Shown here piece by piece: positions 16,348 through 26,008 of a DNA stretch of 64,000 bases. The DNA is taken from contig NZ_FOXY01000008.1 in NCBI RefSeq assembly GCF_900115865.1, positions 1 through 64,000 on the forward strand, read 5' to 3'. Origin of the DNA: Donghicola eburneus (GTDB lineage Bacteria; Pseudomonadota; Alphaproteobacteria; Rhodobacterales; Rhodobacteraceae). The position numbers and the translations under genes are program-made. The first letter of the stretch is position 1. The number at the start of each line of letters is the position of its first letter. A model generated the notes under the pieces. The model did not search any database. It was not told where the DNA came from and saw only the letters and a program-made list of their open reading frames with translations.

Positions 16348-18600
16348 TTACATACTTTCCGGCGTGGCCTTTGCGCGGGCCGCTGCAATCAGCGCTTGCC
16401 CCAAGGCCAGCCCGCCGTCATTGGCCGGAGTCTTGGTGTGGATCAGCACCGGTGTGTCGCCAAGCGCGCGAAGGGTCAGATCAAGCAGCAGCGCGTTCTG
16501 AAAGCACCCGCCTGATAGGGCAACGGCCTTGGCCTGACCATCCTTGACCAGTGCCGCAGCCGCAGTTGCAAACGTCTGCGCCAGTCCAGCATGAAAGCGC
16601 CATGCGATGGTCTGGATGCTGGTTTGATTGCCTAGGTCTGCGCGGATGGCTTTGAACATCTGGCTCACGTCAAAGCCGTTGGGCGTTTCTGGCATGTGAT
16701 AGGCGTGGTGCGGGTCAGGCGACGGGGCCTTCAGTGCGAGCGCTTCTAGGGTCATCGCGGCCTCGCCTTCATAACTCTGGCCCGCCGAACAAATATCTAG
16801 ACATGCGGCCACGGCATCGAACAAGCGGCCCGCACTGGTAGACATCGGCGCATTCAACCCGCGCGTCGCGGCCATCCGAAGCATGTCTCTAGGCGCATCA
16901 GAAAAGAGGTCATCCGCCCAATCAGACAGTCCCGCCTGATCCAGTCGCGCCAACGCATTCCGCCAAGGCTCTGCTTGCGCCCGATCGCCGCCAACCAACG
17001 GGGCGGGTGACAAATGCGCAGCCCTCTCGAAACCAAGATAATCCCCCAGCAGGATTTCGCCGCCCCAGACGGTCCCGTCCGGTCCAAGTCCCAAACCGTC
17101 CAGTATGATCCCCGCGACCTTGCACCCATCCAGAGGCCACAGGTTTTCGCCCATACACGTCGCGAGGTGGGCGTGGTGATGCTGCACTTCCTGCAGGATC
17201 AATCCCTCGGCCTCGGCCCGCGCGGTTCCGTGTCGAGAGGCGCGGAAATCGGGGTGCAGGTCCACTGCCACGACCTGTGGTTTGTGATCAAAGAGCGCTG
17301 CATAATCGCGGTCTGCCTGCTGGAACGCCTCCCACGTTAGAGCCTCATCCAGTTCTCCTAGATGGTGGCCCAACAGGGCTTGCCCGTTCTTGATCAGGCA
17401 AAGCGCCGCTTTCATCTGCCCGCCATAGGCCACAGCCTGCGGCGCATCCTCAAACCCCTCTGGTAGAGGCAAGGTCCCCGGAACGTGTCCCCGTGCCCGC
17501 CGTAAAATCATGGGGCCGTGCGGGGTGATCCGCTCGACACTGTCATCCAGCCGCCGCGCAATATCGCGGTCATGCATCAGGAACGCATCGGCAAAGGGCG
17601 CCAGTTTTTCGCGTGCCTCATCATTGCCGATGACCTGCGGCTCGCCCGACAGGTTCCCGCTGGTCATCACCAGAGGCCCGCCAAAGGCCTCAATCAGCAA
17701 GTGATGCAGAGGGGTGTAAGGCAGCATCCAGCCGTATGTGCTTTGGTTCGGGGCGACGCCGTCGGGCAGGGTGCCGTTGCTGGACAGCAGCACGATCGGC
17801 GCGGATGGATCTGACAAGAGGGCGACCTCTGCCTCTGTCGGGGATGCATGCTGGCGGATCATCGCGAGCGTCCCCATCAGAGCTAAGGGTTTCGCGGGCC
17901 GGTGCTTTCGCCGACGCAGGTTTGCGATGGCACCTGCGTTCCGTGCATCGCAAGCCAGATGGAACCCGCCAAGCCCTTTGATGGCCAAAATCTCCCCATG
18001 CCGCAGGCGGGCTGCGGCTTCGGCTATTGGGTCCTCGTGTGCGGGTTCGATCCACAGGCGCGGTCCGCAAACGGGGCAGGCGATGGGCTGCGCGTGAAAC
18101 CGTCTGTCCGCAGGGTCGGCGTATTCCGATGCACAGTCAGGGCACATCGGGAACTCTGCCATGGTGGTCTGCGCACGGTCGTAGGGTAGCGCCCGCAGGA
18201 TCGTGTAGCGGGGTCCGCAATGGGTGCAGTTCGCAAAAGCATACCCACACCGGCGATCTGTCGGGGTTTGAATTTCTGCCAGACACGCGTCGCATGTCGC
18301 GGCATCTGGTGTCACACGGGTTTCGGCCCCGGTGCCGCTGGACGCAATGATGCGAAAATCTGCGGGAGATTTGCCCGTGATCTCTGACACCTCAATCGCA
18401 TCAATGCGGGACAAAGGCGGCGCTTTCCTGCGGATCAGATCGGGCAAGGAAGCAACGGGTCCATAGGCTTCGATCAGCACGCCCTCGGGATCGTTCAGCA
18501 CATGGCCCGTCACGCCTAAACCCTGCGCCAAGGTCCAGACAAAGGGTCGAAAGCCGACTCCTTGGACCTGACCACGCACCCTGATGCGCAGACCTTGCAT
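16348..18600 (-). CDS. hypF: Carbamoyltransferase HypF
   Basis: HypF makes carbamoyl-adenylate from carbamoyl phosphate and ATP and transfers the carbamoyl to HypE. The 750-residue protein shows the full order: acylphosphatase domain (1-90, RGQVQGVGFRPFVW), two zinc fingers (C103/C106 with C125/C128, then CPDC with CPVC), a YrdC-like domain, and a Kae1-like C-terminal domain with QHHHAHLATC and ALSGGCFQNALL. Upstream of ATG 18600 there is an in-frame TTG; I prefer the ATG, which overlaps the hupV stop (TGATG). Its place after hupTUV, apart from the other hyp genes, couples its expression to the sensor operon. Confidence 0.95.
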   Translation of the reverse strand: MQGLRIRVRGQVQGVGFRPFVWTLAQGLGVTGHVLNDPEGVLIEAYGPVASLPDLIRRKAPPLSRIDAIEVSEITGKSPADFRIIASSGTGAETRVTPDAATCDACLAEIQTPTDRRCGYAFANCTHCGPRYTILRALPYDRAQTTMAEFPMCPDCASEYADPADRRFHAQPIACPVCGPRLWIEPAHEDPIAEAAARLRHGEILAIKGLGGFHLACDARNAGAIANLRRRKHRPAKPLALMGTLAMIRQHASPTEAEVALLSDPSAPIVLLSSNGTLPDGVAPNQSTYGWMLPYTPLHHLLIEAFGGPLVMTSGNLSGEPQVIGNDEAREKLAPFADAFLMHDRDIARRLDDSVERITPHGPMILRRARGHVPGTLPLPEGFEDAPQAVAYGGQMKAALCLIKNGQALLGHHLGELDEALTWEAFQQADRDYAALFDHKPQVVAVDLHPDFRASRHGTARAEAEGLILQEVQHHHAHLATCMGENLWPLDGCKVAGIILDGLGLGPDGTVWGGEILLGDYLGFERAAHLSPAPLVGGDRAQAEPWRNALARLDQAGLSDWADDLFSDAPRDMLRMAATRGLNAPMSTSAGRLFDAVAACLDICSAGQSYEGEAAMTLEALALKAPSPDPHHAYHMPETPNGFDVSQMFKAIRADLGNQTSIQTIAWRFHAGLAQTFATAAAALVKDGQAKAVALSGGCFQNALLLDLTLRALGDTPVLIHTKTPANDGGLALGQALIAAARAKATPESM

Positions 18601-20024
18601 CAATGAACCGTACAGACCATGCAGGGGTCAAAACTGCGGACGATGTGCTGGACTGAAAGCGGCGTATCTTCGCCCTCGGCGACCGGTGCGCCAACCAAAG
18701 CGGACTCGACCGGACCGGCGGTGCCTGCGCTGTCACGGGGGCTGAAATTCCACGTGGTCGGCGCGATGATCTGGTAGTTGCTGATCGCGCCATCCTCGAC
18801 GCTGATCCAGTGGCCCAGAGCACCCCGCGCGGCCTCGACCACGCCGACACCCGCGCCGTCGGCTGGTAATGCGATTTGATCCATGAACCGTTCTTCAGGA
18901 CGAATGCTGCGCAACAGACGTTCCATCTCGATTTGGGTCAGAGCCATTTCCAACAAGCGCCCGATGACCCGTGCACGCACACCACCCTCTGCTGCCAGCG
19001 CCCGCGCCAAAGGGTGGCCCACGATGATCTGCCGCGCCAGTGCGCCGGTTTCAAAAGTCCGACCGGCGAGGCGCGGCGCTTTGCACCAGCTATAGGCCTC
19101 TTCGCGCATCATCTCGTCGGGGGTTGTTTCGCCCTGCGTCGGATGCGCCGCATCACCAAGCATCCACGCGTGGCTGATGTCCTCTTGGATGGCACTGAAA
19201 TCGACCGCCGCTTCGGTGCCGTTGTCCCAAGTGCCCGCGTCAAACACGCGCCCCTCGGGCAACGGGTAAGCGCCGAATGACATGTAGCGGCCCGATCCTT
19301 GGCCCATCGCGCCTGTGCCAGTCGCCTTGCCGACGCGTAGGAAAAGGGCGGCATCGCCCCCGTCCCACGCTTCCAGCGCCTCGATACTGTTCAACGCGGC
19401 GAAATCTTCGAGCTTCCCGCCAAAGGTTTCGGCTTCCAGATATCGGCGGAAGGCCTGCAAGGTCGCGCCGATGCGGATCAGGTCGCGGGTTGTTGGCGCA
19501 CGGGTCACGCCGCCCGGTTGGATTGCCAAGGTGTGTGGCCACTTCCCTCCGAGCATTCCAACCACGTGTAGCAGGTCAGCGCGGGCCTCGACCGCGCGGC
19601 GCAGGGCGCTGCCTTGGCCTGCCGTGAACCGTTCCAACACATGCCCATGCCAGTCTGCACTCGCGTATCCGGTGCGGGCGTAATCCGGCATGAAGAACAG
19701 GTTGAAATGCGCCATGTGGTCCGAGACGTTCTCGATCATATGGAGCAGGGCGGCGACCTTGGCCCCCTCTGGCGCGGGCTGCACACCTGCCAGATCGGCC
19801 AGCGCAGCCGCAGCCGCCATGGACTGGCTGATCGAGCAAATCCCGCAGATCCGCGGCGTGATCGTCAGCGCGTCCAAGGGCCCTTTGCCGACCATCATCC
19901 GTTCAAACCCACGAAACAGGGGCGAATTGGCATAGGCTGCCGACACCTGACCGTCCTGCACCTCGAGCCGGATTTCCAGATCCCCTTCGACACGGTTAAA
20001 GGGGCCAACAAGCAGGGTCGTCAT
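18600..20024 (-). CDS. hupV: Regulatory (H2-sensing) hydrogenase large subunit HupV
   Basis: A 474-residue HupV/HoxC-type large subunit. It keeps both metal motifs (PRICGICSISQSMAAAAAL and DPCMVCTVH) but ends exactly at the final His, with no C-terminal peptide, so no protease step is needed, as in known sensor hydrogenases. Cytoplasmic. With HupU it binds H2 and controls HupT. The upstream open frame is ignored because ATG 20024 overlaps the hupU stop by 4 bases and begins at the conserved GPFNRVEGDLEI block. Confidence 0.95.
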   Translation of the reverse strand: MTTLLVGPFNRVEGDLEIRLEVQDGQVSAAYANSPLFRGFERMMVGKGPLDALTITPRICGICSISQSMAAAAALADLAGVQPAPEGAKVAALLHMIENVSDHMAHFNLFFMPDYARTGYASADWHGHVLERFTAGQGSALRRAVEARADLLHVVGMLGGKWPHTLAIQPGGVTRAPTTRDLIRIGATLQAFRRYLEAETFGGKLEDFAALNSIEALEAWDGGDAALFLRVGKATGTGAMGQGSGRYMSFGAYPLPEGRVFDAGTWDNGTEAAVDFSAIQEDISHAWMLGDAAHPTQGETTPDEMMREEAYSWCKAPRLAGRTFETGALARQIIVGHPLARALAAEGGVRARVIGRLLEMALTQIEMERLLRSIRPEERFMDQIALPADGAGVGVVEAARGALGHWISVEDGAISNYQIIAPTTWNFSPRDSAGTAGPVESALVGAPVAEGEDTPLSVQHIVRSFDPCMVCTVH

Positions 20025-21013
20025 GGTTTGGGCTTTCGCAAGGTGGGCGGCACAGTAACTCGGTCGGACACTGCATTTTCGGCCAGTCGTTTCGGGGTCG
20101 CGGCCTTGGACAGGCTGGCAAGGGCCATGAACCACGCCTTGGGCATGTCGGTGGGCAGACCCACGGGGATGCCCGCGAATTTCGGGGTTTCGGTAAAGCC
20201 GTGGCCCGGTTCCTCGAACTCGGGCGCGGTGCAGTTGATGCAGGGGTAGCCTGCCCGCGTACAACTGTTCGCGCCGTTCCAGCCTCGGGTGTTGCAGTCA
20301 CCGACCGCTTGGGTGCCGACGCAGCCAAGATGCTCCATCATACAGCCCATTTCGCAAAGGTGTTCGGCGCTGGCTTTGTATTCGTAGAACTCATTCTTGG
20401 TGCAGGCGTGGTGGACCAAGGTGTCTGCATAAAAACGGGGTCGGGCGAGGCCATCGATTGCATCTTGGGTAAGCGCGCCTGCTTTGATCATCATCAGGGT
20501 TTCTGTGACCCAGTCAGGGTGGGTCGGGCAGCCCGCCACGTTCACGACCGGCAAACCAGAGTTGCTGCGCCACGTCGCGGAAAAGATACCGCCCGCGTGC
20601 CCGCCGTCGTACTGCAAGCCCACTGCGTCGGTCAGGTTTTCGCCTGCCGAGCTCATACCGCCGTAGGCCGCGCACGTTCCCACGGCGACCACGTGGCTGG
20701 CGATGCCAGCCAGATCGCGGACCCACTCCATCATCGGGCGGCCCGTGCCCGCAAGCATATGGTAGCGGCCTGTGCCGTTGGGGCCGCGCAGTATGGAGCC
20801 TTCGACGCACAGGATGTCCAGCTGCTGCTCCCTCGCCAGAATCGCGTCCAGCATCCGGCGCACTTCGGCCCCTGTGGCCTCGGACAAGGACGGGTGCCAC
20901 AGCAGGTTCAGACCCGCCCCTTCGAGCAGGTCCAGCACGTTGGGGTCCTCGGCGCAGAGCAGGGACATGGTGCAGCCGCCGCAGCCCGCAGATTGGAGCC
21001 ATAGGATATTCAT
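20021..21013 (-). CDS. hupU: Regulatory hydrogenase small subunit HupU
   Basis: The 330-residue HupU/HoxB small subunit has no Tat signal: the protein opens directly with [16 protein letters not shown], the proximal cluster region. Further ligands appear in VGTCAAYGG, VAGCPTHPDW and CINCTAPEFEEPGHG. The absence of a Tat leader contrasts with HupS and marks the soluble cytoplasmic sensor. Start ATG 21013 overlaps the hupT stop (ATGA). Confidence 0.95.
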   Translation of the reverse strand: MNILWLQSAGCGGCTMSLLCAEDPNVLDLLEGAGLNLLWHPSLSEATGAEVRRMLDAILAREQQLDILCVEGSILRGPNGTGRYHMLAGTGRPMMEWVRDLAGIASHVVAVGTCAAYGGMSSAGENLTDAVGLQYDGGHAGGIFSATWRSNSGLPVVNVAGCPTHPDWVTETLMMIKAGALTQDAIDGLARPRFYADTLVHHACTKNEFYEYKASAEHLCEMGCMMEHLGCVGTQAVGDCNTRGWNGANSCTRAGYPCINCTAPEFEEPGHGFTETPKFAGIPVGLPTDMPKAWFMALASLSKAATPKRLAENAVSDRVTVPPTLRKPKP

Positions 21014-22338
21014 GTCTGATCTCCCCGATTCAGGGTCAGCCGGAAACATGTGCCGCTGTCGGTCGGAACCAATTCCAACGCACCCCCGTGTTCATCCGCG
21101 ATCTTGTGACTGATCGACAGCCCGAGACCGGTGCCTTGGCCGACCTCTTTGGTCGTAAAGAAGGGGTCGAAAATTTTGGCCTTGGCGCTGTCGGGAATGC
21201 CGGGGCCGTTGTCAGTAACCTCGATAATCGCGCGGGTGTCCTCGTAGCGGGTGGCGATGTCCAGCGTGGCATCGTCTTGGCCTGACATGGCGTCGACGGC
21301 GTTCTGGATCAAGTTCATCAAGACCTGTTGAATGTGGCCGCCTCGGGCGTGGGCAATGCACTGCTCGGCGCCGCTAAAGGTGATTTTGACATGGCTCTTG
21401 CTACCGCGCTCGACCCAGTCGGCGGAAATACGGGCGGTCTGGACCAGATCCGTGGGGCGCAATTCACCGGACCCTTCGGCGGACAGGCGGCGCAGGTCTT
21501 CGACGATGTTCTTGACCCGCTCCGCCCCGTCGCGGGCGCCGTTGATGGCGGTGCGCAGATTGCGCAGGTCGCGGTCCAGCTTCAGGTCGGCGCGCAGGGT
21601 CACCAATTCATCCCGAGAGGCCCCCGATTGCACGCGGTCAAAATAGGTCTCGAACCGGTTGATGTATTTCTCCAGCGCGTGGGTGTTCGCGTAGACAAAG
21701 CTGATCGGGTTGTTCAACTCGTGCGCCACTCCGGCCAAGAGGCGGCCCAACGAGGCCAGCTTTTCATTGCGGACCAGCTGGGTCTGGGCCTGCTTCAGTT
21801 CCTCGTGGCTGGTTTCCAGCTCTGAATAGGCGCGGCGTAGTTCGCCCAAGGGGCGGCCTGTCAGGATCACGCCCGCCCGTTTGCGGCCCGCCCGCAAGCG
21901 GGGCGAGACGCGGAATTCTACAGGCTCCGGTCCGATGGTGGTGGAGAGCTCAGCCTCGGCTGTTTTCTCGGCCCGCTGCGCCATGGTGCGCGAAATCGCG
22001 GTCATTAGATCGGCGCTGCTGGTCCCTGATAGGAAGCCCGCGATCGGCTGCCCGACCAGCTTTTCCACGGGCAGTCCAACGGCCTTGCAGAACGACCGGC
22101 TGGCGTCTGCGATGCAATCGGCCGTGTCGGTCACCACCAGATAATCACTGATCGAATGCATGATCGACGACAGAAATGTCCGCAGCGCCTCTAGTTCGGC
22201 ATTCCGCGTTTCCAGTTGTTCCTGGTAGTCGACCAGTTCTGCATAGGTCCGATCTACAGCCTGCATCACGTCCACCCACGCCGCATCACCGATATCGGCG
22301 CGCAAGGTGTCTGGCGATGGAAACTGGTCCGGAGACAT
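21010..22338 (-). CDS. hupT: HupT, soluble histidine kinase for hydrogenase control
   Basis: A 442-residue kinase without membrane spans. A coiled-coil lead (30-55) precedes a PAS domain (about 55-165), then the H-box [12 protein letters not shown] with His206, and a HATPase domain with [10 protein letters not shown] (N box), [23 protein letters not shown]. In R. capsulatus HupT phosphorylates HupR when H2 is absent and HupUV relieves this. AAAGG lies 7-9 bases before ATG 22338. A strong hairpin ends only 19 bases upstream. Confidence 0.94.
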   Translation of the reverse strand: MSPDQFPSPDTLRADIGDAAWVDVMQAVDRTYAELVDYQEQLETRNAELEALRTFLSSIMHSISDYLVVTDTADCIADASRSFCKAVGLPVEKLVGQPIAGFLSGTSSADLMTAISRTMAQRAEKTAEAELSTTIGPEPVEFRVSPRLRAGRKRAGVILTGRPLGELRRAYSELETSHEELKQAQTQLVRNEKLASLGRLLAGVAHELNNPISFVYANTHALEKYINRFETYFDRVQSGASRDELVTLRADLKLDRDLRNLRTAINGARDGAERVKNIVEDLRRLSAEGSGELRPTDLVQTARISADWVERGSKSHVKITFSGAEQCIAHARGGHIQQVLMNLIQNAVDAMSGQDDATLDIATRYEDTRAIIEVTDNGPGIPDSAKAKIFDPFFTTKEVGQGTGLGLSISHKIADEHGGALELVPTDSGTCFRLTLNRGDQT

Positions 22339-22357
22339 GGCTGACCTTTGTGAAACG

Positions 22358-22387
22358 AAAAGACCCCGCGGGGAATGCCGCAGGGTC
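22358..22387 (-). terminator. Terminator after betC, abutting the hupT leader
   Basis: On the minus strand GACCCTGCGG-cattcc-CCGCGGGGTC is followed by TTTT (stem 22362-22371 with 22378-22387, T-run 22361-22358). This is a good intrinsic terminator for betC, 59 bases after its stop. It ends 19 bases before the hupT ATG, leaving little room for a separate hupT promoter downstream of it. Confidence 0.75.
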
Positions 22388-22446
22388 CAACAGATTGAAA
22401 CCAAAGGTCAAGGGCCAGCGGCTTGCCACCGCTGGCAGATCGCTTG

Positions 22447-23970
22447 TCACTCGCCGCGGGGGAAGCGTTTGTTTTCCTCTAGGACGTTCAGGTCCATGTG
22501 GTTGCGCATGTAGCGTTCCGAGGCCTTTTGCAGGGGCTGGTAGTCCCAAGGGTAGTATTCACCGTTCCGCAGAGATTCGTAGACCACCCAGCGGCGCGCC
22601 TGACTGAAACGCACATCCGCATCAAAGCGCTCCAAATCCCAGCGGCGGTCGGCTTCGGCTTGGAATTCGGCCAGTACATCCGCGTATTCGGGGTCGCCAG
22701 CGACATTGGTCAGCTCGTGCGGGTCCTTTTCCAGATCGAACAGTTGCTCGGGGTCCAGAGTGCAGCGAGTGAACTTGTATTTTCCCTGACGCAGACAGAC
22801 CATGGGAGCGTACGAAGCCTCGGCCGCGTACTCCATCGCGACAGGGGTTTCGCGGGTTTGGCCCTGACCATAGGGCACCAGTGACTCGCCGGTGGTCCAC
22901 GGCATGACCTCTTCCATGCTGACGCCAGCCAGATCACAAACGGTCGGGCAGATGTCGATGTTCGAGGCGGGCTCGGTGACGAGGCCAGGTTCCATTTGCG
23001 GGGCGGCGATCATGATCGGCACGCGGGACGAGCCCTCGTAGAAGGACATTTTGAACCAGAGCCCGCGCTCGCCGAGCATATCGCCGTGGTCTGACACGAA
23101 CAGAATGATGGTGTTCTCGGTCTGGCGGGTGCCGTCCAATGCCTCGAGAATCCCGCCGATCTTGTCGTCCAGATACGAGATGTTGGCGAAATAGGCGCGG
23201 CGCGAGCGCTTGATGTCGTCTTCGGTGATGTCAAAGCTGCGCCAGTCATTCGCGTCGAAGATGCGCTTGGAGTGGTTGTCCTGCTCTTCGTAGGGGATTG
23301 CGCCGACTTCGGGCAGCAGGTGCTCGCAATCCTCGTACAGATCCCAGTATTTCTTGCGTGCCACATAGGGGTCGTGCGGGTGGGTGAAGCTGACGGTCAG
23401 ACACCACGGACGGTCGTCCAGACCGCGTCCCAGATCATAGATCTTGCGGGTGGCGTTGTAGGCGACCTCGTCATCATACTCCATCTGGTTGCTGATCTCA
23501 GCCACGCCCGCGCCGGTAACGCTGCCCATATTATGGTACCACCAGTCGATCCGCTCGCCGGGTTTGCGGTAGTCCGGAGTCCAGCCGAAATCGGCGGGGT
23601 AGATGTCGGTGGTCAGGCGTTCTTCTAGGCCGTGCATCTGGTCAGGGCCGACAAAGTGCATTTTACCCGAAAGACAAGTCTGATACCCCGCACGGCGCAA
23701 ATGGTGCGCGTATGTCGGGATTGATGATGTGAATTCTGCGGCGTTGTCGTAGACACCCGTATCGCTAGGCAACTGCCCGGACATAAAGGAGGCGCGGCCA
23801 GGTGCGCACAACGGAGAGGCCGTATAAGAATTCCGGAAACGCGTGGACCGCGCGGCCAGCTTTTTCAGGTTGGGCGCGTGCAGAAAGTCTGCCGGTCCAT
23901 CCGGAAAGAGCGTGCCATTGAGCTGGTCTACCATCAAAATCAGGATGTTCGGCCGTTTCGTTTCGGTCAT
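22447..23970 (-). CDS. betC: Choline-sulfatase
   Basis: BetC hydrolyses choline-O-sulfate to choline and sulfate, feeding glycine-betaine synthesis. The 507-residue protein has PNILILMVDQLNG (metal ligand Asp) at the N-terminus and SPLCAPGRAS with Cys55 as the residue converted to formylglycine, followed by TGVYDN and the SDHGDMLGERGLW metal block. The C-terminal region WDYQPLQKASERYMRNH is typical of choline sulfatases. No signal peptide, so it is cytoplasmic. ATG 23970 was chosen over a longer frame because it starts at the conserved core. Divergent from choXWV with a shared operator region. Confidence 0.93.
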   Translation of the reverse strand: MTETKRPNILILMVDQLNGTLFPDGPADFLHAPNLKKLAARSTRFRNSYTASPLCAPGRASFMSGQLPSDTGVYDNAAEFTSSIPTYAHHLRRAGYQTCLSGKMHFVGPDQMHGLEERLTTDIYPADFGWTPDYRKPGERIDWWYHNMGSVTGAGVAEISNQMEYDDEVAYNATRKIYDLGRGLDDRPWCLTVSFTHPHDPYVARKKYWDLYEDCEHLLPEVGAIPYEEQDNHSKRIFDANDWRSFDITEDDIKRSRRAYFANISYLDDKIGGILEALDGTRQTENTIILFVSDHGDMLGERGLWFKMSFYEGSSRVPIMIAAPQMEPGLVTEPASNIDICPTVCDLAGVSMEEVMPWTTGESLVPYGQGQTRETPVAMEYAAEASYAPMVCLRQGKYKFTRCTLDPEQLFDLEKDPHELTNVAGDPEYADVLAEFQAEADRRWDLERFDADVRFSQARRWVVYESLRNGEYYPWDYQPLQKASERYMRNHMDLNVLEENKRFPRGE

Positions 23971-24094
23971 CTCTCGGTGTCCTCCTCGTGTTGTAAGTGC
24001 GATCTTGCAAAATGGGAATGCACTCCAAACCCCTCGCAAACCGCATAAAAACTGGTCCAATGCGCCACAAAACCCTGTCAATTCGGGTTTTTCG

Positions 24095-24139
24095 TTGACT
24101 CTCTCACCGAGACCAGATTTTTATTGATCAGTCAATCAA
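24095..24139 (+). promoter_or_regulatory. choX promoter with BetI-like operator
   Basis: TTGACT (24095-24100) is separated by 18 bases from TTTTAT (24119-24124), giving a plausible -35/-10 pair. Overlapping the -10 is TTGATCAGTCAATCAA (24124-24139), an inverted repeat of TTGAT/ATCAA that resembles BetI operators of choline genes. It lies between divergent betC and choX and could serve both. BetI itself is not encoded in this window. Confidence 0.55.
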
Positions 24140-24175
24140 CAAAACCACACTCAAACAAATCAGGGAAAAATACAG

Positions 24176-25090
24176 ATGAAATTCAAGGCAACCATCTCTG
24201 CTCTGGCCGTCATCGCCGCTTCGCCCGCATTCGCAGATTGCTCGGAAGTGACCTTCTCGGACGTGGGCTGGACAGACATCACCACCACCACCGCAACCGC
24301 GACTCACATCCTCGAAGGTCTGGGCTACGACGTAGACACCAAGGTTCTGTCGGTTCCCGTGACCTTTGCCTCGCTCGAAAGCGACGACGTTGACGTGTTC
24401 CTCGGCAACTGGATCCCTGCGCAATCCGGCGCCATCCAGCCCTACCTCGACAAAGGTGAGATCGAGCAGCTCGTCGTGAACCTCGAGGGGACCAAGTATA
24501 CTCTGGCCGTTCCTGCCTACACTTGGGAGCGTGGCCTGCAGTCCTATGGTGACATCGCGAAATTCGAAGAGTCGCTGGACGGCAAAATCTATGGGATCGA
24601 GCCCGGCAACGAAGGCAACGACTACCTGATCGGCCTGACCGAGAATGACACCCACGGTCTGGGTGAATTCGAAGTCGTCGAAAGCTCCGAGCAGGGCATG
24701 TTGGCGATGGTCGAGCGTAACTACAAAGACCAAGAAGATGTTGTTTTTCTGGGCTGGGAACCCCACCCCATGAACGCAAACTTCGAACTGAAGTACCTGC
24801 CCGGCGGCGAAGACTTCTTTGGCGGTGAAGGTGTAGTCTACACCACCACTCGTACCGGCTACGCAGACGAGTGCCCGAACGTTGGTCAGCTGCTCAAGAA
24901 CATGAAGTTCAGCCTTGCCATGGAAAACGAAGTCATGGGCAAAATCCTGAACGACGGCGAAGAAGCAGATGATGCGACCGAAACCTGGCTGAAAGCAAAC
25001 TTCGCAGAAATCGAACCTTGGTTCGAAGGCGTGACCACCATCGACGGTGGCGACGCAGTGGCTGCTGTCAAAGCGCACCTCGGCCTCTAA
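24176..25090 (+). CDS. choX: Choline ABC transporter, periplasmic binding protein
   Basis: A 304-residue ChoX-type binding protein of the OpuAC/ProX fold. It has a signal peptide (first 20 residues, ending ASPAFA) and then CSEVTFSDVGWTDITTTTA, the family N-terminus. DVFLGNWIPAQSG, PAYTWERGL and FLGWEPHPMN contain aromatic residues of the kind that form a quaternary-amine cage. Followed by a GC-rich hairpin before choW, which would favour excess binding protein. High affinity for choline is inferred from the family and from betC next door. Confidence 0.92.
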   Translation: MKFKATISALAVIAASPAFADCSEVTFSDVGWTDITTTTATATHILEGLGYDVDTKVLSVPVTFASLESDDVDVFLGNWIPAQSGAIQPYLDKGEIEQLVVNLEGTKYTLAVPAYTWERGLQSYGDIAKFEESLDGKIYGIEPGNEGNDYLIGLTENDTHGLGEFEVVESSEQGMLAMVERNYKDQEDVVFLGWEPHPMNANFELKYLPGGEDFFGGEGVVYTTTRTGYADECPNVGQLLKNMKFSLAMENEVMGKILNDGEEADDATETWLKANFAEIEPWFEGVTTIDGGDAVAAVKAHLGL

Positions 25091-25103
25091 TCACCGACCT
25101 ATC

Positions 25104-25131
25104 GGGGCCCGGATCAATGCCGGGCCCCTTT
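25104..25131 (+). terminator. Intercistronic hairpin choX-choW
   Basis: GGGGCCCGG (25104-25112), 7-base loop, CCGGGCCCC (25120-25128), then TTT. It is a perfect 9-bp GC stem 13 bases after the choX stop. It probably acts as partial terminator or 3'-end protector, giving more binding protein than permease. Confidence 0.65.
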
Positions 25132-25168
25132 CTCAAGGTTGTCCCTCCGAACAGAGAACGAGTGATAG

Positions 25169-26008
25169 ATGCTAGATTGGTTAACCGATAACAAAATTCC
25201 GGTAGGCGAAGGCGCCGAGGTCGTGTTCGACTTCCTGCGCGACAACGCCGAATTCTTTTTCGAAGGCCTGTCCGATGCGATGGACTGGCTGATCAATGCC
25301 ATCCTGTGGCTGCTTCAGACCCCGCATCCGCTGGTGGTGATCGCGGTCTTTGTCGCCCTGACATGGGTCCTGCAGCGCAACTGGAAAATCTGTGCGTTTG
25401 TCTTCGCTGGCTTCCTGTTCATCCTGAATCAGGACTACTGGGAGGAAACCACCGAAAGCATCACGCTGGTGATGTCCGCCTGTGTGGTCTGTATGGCCGT
25501 CGGCGTACCCATCGGGATTTTCGCCGCCCACAAGCCCAAGGTTTACACATATTTGCGTCCGGTGCTCGACCTGATGCAGACCCTTCCGACCTTTGTTTAC
25601 CTGATCCCCGCGATCGTCTTTTTCGGCATCGGCATGGTGCCGGGCCTGATTGCGACTGTGATCTTCGTGCTGCCTGCGCCGATCCGACTGACCTATCTGG
25701 GTGTCTCCTCGACCCCGCAGCAGTTGCTTGAAGCGGCGCGAGCGTTCGGTGCAACGCCCAATCAGGTCCTCTACAAGGTCGAACTTCCCTATGCCCTTCC
25801 GCAGATCATGGCGGGACTGAACCAGACCATCATGCTGTCGCTGTCGATGGTTGTGGTCGCTGCGCTGGTTGGTGCGGATGGCCTTGGCGTGCCCGTGGTG
25901 CGCGCGCTGAATCAGGTTAACACCAAGCTCGGCTTTGAGTCTGGCTTTGTCATCGTGGTCGTCGCCATCATGCTGGATCGGATGCTGAGCAAAGGGGAAA
26001 AGAAATGA
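25169..26008 (+). CDS. choW: Choline ABC transporter, permease
   Basis: A 279-residue inner-membrane permease of the ProW/OpuAB type. It has about six hydrophobic spans and the cytoplasmic coupling loop EAARAFGATPNQVLYKVELP. The N-terminal segment before the first span is amphipathic (IPVGEGAEVVFDFLRDN). It overlaps choV by 4 bases (ATGA), so the two are translationally coupled. Confidence 0.92.
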   Translation: MLDWLTDNKIPVGEGAEVVFDFLRDNAEFFFEGLSDAMDWLINAILWLLQTPHPLVVIAVFVALTWVLQRNWKICAFVFAGFLFILNQDYWEETTESITLVMSACVVCMAVGVPIGIFAAHKPKVYTYLRPVLDLMQTLPTFVYLIPAIVFFGIGMVPGLIATVIFVLPAPIRLTYLGVSSTPQQLLEAARAFGATPNQVLYKVELPYALPQIMAGLNQTIMLSLSMVVVAALVGADGLGVPVVRALNQVNTKLGFESGFVIVVVAIMLDRMLSKGEKK

